Source: Deltaproteobacteria bacterium
GTDB taxonomy: Bacteria > Desulfobacterota > Deferrimicrobia > Deferrimicrobiales > Deferrimicrobiaceae
Assembly: GCA_017889845.1 (NCBI GenBank)
Contig: JAGGAJ010000055.1
Location: forward strand, 1 to 10,473
Length of the DNA: 10,473 nt
Reading direction: 5' to 3'
The first letter of the stretch is position 1. Each line of letters opens with the position of its first letter. Under the pieces are notes generated by a model, which saw only the letters and a program-made list of their open reading frames with translations, ran no database searches and had not been told where the DNA came from. Shown here piece after piece: positions 7,217-10,473 of this stretch. The translations under genes were made by a program, and so were the position numbers.

Positions 7217-10200
7217 GTGAAGGAAAGCCGCGAACGGGCGGCATTCGAGTTCGGGCGGAACCTCTCCGTCGACGCCTCCGCGGGGACGGGGAAGACGGCA
7301 ACGCTGGTGGCCCGGGTCACCAACCTGTTTCTCGCCCGGCCGGACCTCCTGCCGGACGAGGTGCTCCTCCTGACCTTCACGGACAAGGCGGCGGCGGAGA
7401 TGAAGGCCCGGGTGACGGGAGGGTGGGAGCGCCTCTTCGCTGCGGCGCAGGAGACGGACGACCCGGCGGTCGTCTCGCTCCGGGCGGCGGCGTGGAATCC
7501 GCTCGTCCGCGTCCCCGGGGAGGTCTACGCCGAACCGGGGGCGCTGCGGCGGCGCGTGGAGGAGATGGTCGACGCCGCGGGGAGGCTGTCGGTGACCACG
7601 TTCCACTCCTTCTGCGCCCGCGTGCTCCGCTCCTTCCCCGCCGAGGCGGGGGTGGACCCGGTATTCCCCGTGCTGCCGGAGGGGGAGGCGGCGGACGCGT
7701 GGGACGCGGCGTTCCGGCAGTTCCTCAAGAGGGAGTTCGGCGGGGCGGAGGTCCGCCCGGAGTGGGAGCGGATCCTCTCCCGCCTCCCGGACCCCGGCAA
7801 GGCGTGGGGGGTGATCCGCCGCCTGTGCCTCTCCCAGCGGGACCTCCTGCGGGGACCCGCGCCGGATTTCGGCTCCCCGGCGGATTTCCTCGGATTCCTG
7901 GACCGCGAGCACGCCCCCGACGTGGAATATTTCCGCGCCTTCGTCGCGGGGATCGCCGCGACGGCAGAAGAACCGGCGGCGGGGGCGTTCCGGGAGGCCC
8001 AAGGAGTCCTCGAGCCGGCATGGCAGGCGGTTCTCCGCGGGGACCTGGCCGCAGCCGCGGCGCGGGCGGGGGATGGGATCGCGGCCTTCTCCCTGGATTT
8101 GCGGAAAGCGCAGAGCAGGAAGAAGTTTCCCCGCCCGGACGGGGGCCGGCCCCTTTCCGAGGTACGGGACGGGCTTCTTCGGCTGTTCCGGCGCCTGGAG
8201 GAGGTCCCCGGGGGGGACGCGGCGGCGCGATTCCTCGTGGCCCGGGCGGCGGAAGCCCTCGCCGGGTACGAGGCGGCGAAGGGGAGCGGCCTGGACTTCA
8301 TGGATCTGCTGCTGCGGGCGAGCGACCTTCTCGCGGCGGACCCCCGGGTCGCGCGACGCCTCGCCGGACGGTTCCGGTTCATTTTCGTGGACGAGTTCCA
8401 GGACACCGATCCGCTGCAGGCGCAGGTCCTTCGGTCCCTGTCGGCCGACGGCGCACCGGGTCGCCTCTTCGTCGTGGGGGACCCGAAGCAGTCGATCTAC
8501 GGGTTCCGGCGGGCGGACATCCAGGTGTACCGGAAGTTCCGCGAGGAACTGGTGGGCGCCGGCGGGGAGGAGGTCCCCCTCGCGCGCAATTTCCGGAGCC
8601 GCCCGGACCTGCTGGGGACGCTGAACGCGCTGTTCTCCCGGGTCCTCGCGGGCGGGGAGGATTTCCAGCCCGGTTACGCGCCCGTCGCCCCGTACAGGGA
8701 CGACCCCGGGGAGGGGCATCCCGTCACGCTCTACCGCCTCGAACGCGACGCGGACGAGGCGGAGTTCCTCTGCGCCCTGGTGCGCAAGGTCGCGGGCGTC
8801 GTGAACGTCCGGGGGTCCGACGGGGCCGGGCGCCCCGCGGCGTTCCGCGACATCGCCATACTCTACCGGTCCGACGCGTCGGGGGAGTTGCTCTCCGGGT
8901 ACCGCCGGGCCTTTTCGGCCGCGGGCATCCCATACGTGGTCCCGTCGCGGAAGGGGTTCTTCCTGCGGCAGGAGATCCAGGACCTCCGGATGGTCCTCTC
9001 CGCCGTCGACGTCCCGGCGGACCGGTCGGCGCGCCACGCGGCCCTCAAGACGATCTTCTTCGGGCTGACGGACGGGGAGATCCTCCCGCTGCACGGGGAT
9101 GACCCTTCCGCCGTCCCGGCGAGGGCGCGGGACGCCGCGGCCCTCCTCGACCGCCTCTCCGCGCGGCGCGAGCGGTCGTCCCTGCCGGACCTCCTCGCGG
9201 AACTGTACCGGGAGACGGCGGTGGATTTCGTCGCGTCGCGGCTTCCCGGGGGGGAGCGGATCCTCCAGAACCTTTCGAAGGCGGCGGGACTCTCCCGGGC
9301 GTTCGAATGGGGAGGCGCCGGCTCCCTCAAGCTCTTCCTCGCGGAGGTCCGGCGCAAGGCCGCCGAGGGGCGCGAGGAGGACGAGGTGCCCGACTTCGAG
9401 GAGGGGGAGGACGCCGTCCGCATCTCCACGATCCACGCGGCGAAGGGGCTCGAGTTCCCGGTGGTGATCCTCGGCGGGGTTTCCCGGGGCGGGAGGAAGG
9501 GGGTCGAGGGGTTGCGGGCGGACCGCGTCCACGGGATCTCGGCGGTGATATTCCCCGGGTTCCGCACCTGGTCGGCCTTCCGGCAGGTGCCCGGGGCGGG
9601 ACGCGCCGTGGCGTTCGAGGAGTGGGAGCGGGAGAAGATGGTGGCGGAGGAGCGCCGGCTCCTCTACGTCGCCGCGACCCGTGCGCGCGACCGGCTCTGC
9701 ATCGTCGAGGGGGGCAGGGGCGCGGGGTCGTACCTGCTGGACGCGCTGCGGGACGGGATCGCCGGCGCGCCATCCGCGGGGGAGGGGGAGTGCATCGTCA
9801 CCGGGTTGCGCGGAGTGCGGCTGTCGATCGGAACGCCCGGCGACGGGGGGCCCTTCGGCGGGGAGTTGCTGGTCGTTCCCGTCTCCGCGCCGCTTCCCGC
9901 GGAGGCGCACGCGGCCGTCCCCCGCGCCGCGGTCCCGCCGGTCCCGCCGGAGGACGGGACGCGCGACGCCCCGGCGATCCCTCCGCCGGCGGAGCCGGTG
10001 CCCCTCGCGGATCTGTACGAGCGTTCGCGGGGGAAGCGGTTCGGGGAAAAAGTCCACCGGGCCCTGGAGGCGTACCCGCCCGTCGTTTCGCCGTGGCCGC
10101 CCCCCGGCGCGCCGCCTCCGGTCGCGTGGGGGGAGGGGGAGGAACGCCGCTGGGACGGGATCGCGGCCGCCGTCCGGGGGTCGGAGTTCTTCCGCCGGTT

Positions 10201-10473
10201 GGCCGGGTGCCGCCTGGTCGGCGCGGAATTCCCCCTGCTGCGGTTCCGGTCCGGGACGTCCGCGGAAGACCGGGCCGACCTCGTCGTCCGGACGGGGGGA
10301 GCCGCGGGGGAGCACTGGGTGGTGGACTACAAGACCGGGAGGCGGGAGCCGGAGCTCGAGGAGAGCCACTTCGCGCAGGTCCGGGAATACATGGGGATCC
10401 TGTCGGAAGCCTGGGGGGTCCCCGTCCGGGGATTCGTCTGGTATGTGGAGACCGGCGAGGCGCCGGAGGTATC
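7217..10473 (+). CDS. addA: AddA-like UvrD/RecB-family helicase-nuclease (partial, C-terminus beyond window)
   Basis: Motor and nuclease subunit of the AddAB-type complex: a 3'-5' DNA helicase of superfamily 1A that unwinds and cuts broken ends. The frame is open for 1085 codons to the edge; full AddA/RecB proteins have about 1100-1230, so little is missing. Motifs in order: Walker A ASAGTGKT (20-27); Ia TFTDKAAAEM (53-62); TFHSFC (128-133); Walker B VDEFQD (391-396); GDPKQSIYGFRR (421-432); RNFRS (457-461); ISTIHAAKGLEF (736-747); VI YVAATRARDR (817-826). After a proline-rich linker (about 901-935) comes a RecB nuclease: His947, Glu1004, Asp1021, Asp1037 and Lys1039 in VVDYK, and Gln1054-x3-Tyr1058. 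All helicase and nuclease residues look intact. Only 19 residues precede the Walker A motif, and no glutamine that could form the Q motif is present. GTG at 7217 lies in the addB frame, three bases after its stop. A RecB label is possible, but the nuclease-bearing partner favours AddA. Confidence 0.94.
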   Translation, partial: MKESRERAAFEFGRNLSVDASAGTGKTATLVARVTNLFLARPDLLPDEVLLLTFTDKAAAEMKARVTGGWERLFAAAQETDDPAVVSLRAAAWNPLVRVPGEVYAEPGALRRRVEEMVDAAGRLSVTTFHSFCARVLRSFPAEAGVDPVFPVLPEGEAADAWDAAFRQFLKREFGGAEVRPEWERILSRLPDPGKAWGVIRRLCLSQRDLLRGPAPDFGSPADFLGFLDREHAPDVEYFRAFVAGIAATAEEPAAGAFREAQGVLEPAWQAVLRGDLAAAAARAGDGIAAFSLDLRKAQSRKKFPRPDGGRPLSEVRDGLLRLFRRLEEVPGGDAAARFLVARAAEALAGYEAAKGSGLDFMDLLLRASDLLAADPRVARRLAGRFRFIFVDEFQDTDPLQAQVLRSLSADGAPGRLFVVGDPKQSIYGFRRADIQVYRKFREELVGAGGEEVPLARNFRSRPDLLGTLNALFSRVLAGGEDFQPGYAPVAPYRDDPGEGHPVTLYRLERDADEAEFLCALVRKVAGVVNVRGSDGAGRPAAFRDIAILYRSDASGELLSGYRRAFSAAGIPYVVPSRKGFFLRQEIQDLRMVLSAVDVPADRSARHAALKTIFFGLTDGEILPLHGDDPSAVPARARDAAALLDRLSARRERSSLPDLLAELYRETAVDFVASRLPGGERILQNLSKAAGLSRAFEWGGAGSLKLFLAEVRRKAAEGREEDEVPDFEEGEDAVRISTIHAAKGLEFPVVILGGVSRGGRKGVEGLRADRVHGISAVIFPGFRTWSAFRQVPGAGRAVAFEEWEREKMVAEERRLLYVAATRARDRLCIVEGGRGAGSYLLDALRDGIAGAPSAGEGECIVTGLRGVRLSIGTPGDGGPFGGELLVVPVSAPLPAEAHAAVPRAAVPPVPPEDGTRDAPAIPPPAEPVPLADLYERSRGKRFGEKVHRALEAYPPVVSPWPPPGAPPPVAWGEGEERRWDGIAAAVRGSEFFRRLAGCRLVGAEFPLLRFRSGTSAEDRADLVVRTGGAAGEHWVVDYKTGRREPELEESHFAQVREYMGILSEAWGVPVRGFVWYVETGEAPEV
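9932..9949 (+). repeat. Two-copy 9-base tandem repeat in the AddA linker
   Basis: GTCCCGCCG occurs twice in direct succession and encodes Val-Pro-Pro twice. It lies in the proline-rich linker between the helicase and nuclease domains of the AddA-like protein, where length variation should be tolerated. Confidence 0.6.

Noticed and set aside
4417..9102. Plus-strand open frame of about 1,560 codons shifted relative to addB and addA
   Set aside because: It crosses both real genes and their boundary in another frame and is made mainly of Gly, Arg, Pro and Ala. It is a by-product of high GC content.
5255..10369. Antisense open frame of about 1,700 codons opposite addB and addA
   Set aside because: It is in exact codon register with the sense genes, so stops appear only where those genes use TTA, CTA or TCA. 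The translation is Arg/Gly/Pro-rich with no recognisable domain, while the sense frames hold complete helicase and nuclease motifs.
1..10473. Defence island, phage or mobile element linked to the helicase-nuclease genes
   Set aside because: No transposase, integrase, restriction, toxin-antitoxin or phage gene and no terminal repeats were seen. The helicase-nuclease pair has the complete architecture of housekeeping AddAB repair proteins.

Overview
The window is a very GC-rich bacterial segment with five protein genes packed into two divergent transcription units. Third codon positions are strongly G/C-biased and almost no sequence is non-coding. The composition and the AddAB-type repair genes fit a high-GC Gram-negative such as a deltaproteobacterial or related lineage. 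That placement is an inference, because no rRNA or other phylogenetic marker is present. I saw no tRNA, rRNA, CRISPR array, insertion sequence, phage gene or integration site.

Left unit (minus strand, 1-3935). In transcription order it holds a class I SAM-dependent methyltransferase (3935-3141), a heavy-metal P1B-type ATPase (3088-926) and a major facilitator superfamily transporter (929 to beyond base 1). The last two overlap by ATGA. The transporter is cut by the window edge. The ATPase carries the full P-type catalytic set and the membrane residues of the Zn/Cd/Pb exporters, so this unit probably includes metal efflux. The roles of the methyltransferase and of the MFS protein in it are unknown.

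Divergent promoter region (3936-4003). Only 68 bases separate the two units. They contain a good Shine-Dalgarno sequence for the methyltransferase and weak promoter-like hexamers on both strands.

Right unit (plus strand, 4004-10473). This is a two-gene helicase-nuclease operon of the AddAB/RecBCD class for recombinational double-strand-break repair. The AddB-like subunit (4004-7213) has a degenerate N-terminal P-loop, an intact C-terminal RecB-family nuclease and iron-sulfur cysteines. The AddA-like subunit (7217 to beyond 10473) has all superfamily 1 helicase motifs and a second intact nuclease domain. The two genes share one reading frame and are separated only by TGA CCC before a GTG start. 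The expected product is a two-nuclease, single-motor complex that resects DNA ends for RecA.

Nothing here is clearly a new defence or mobile system. The points worth a second look are details of these known families: the loss of the AddB P-loop, the in-frame addB-addA junction, an extra cysteine in the Fe-S cluster, the unusual metal-binding motif of the ATPase, and its translational coupling to an orphan MFS transporter.
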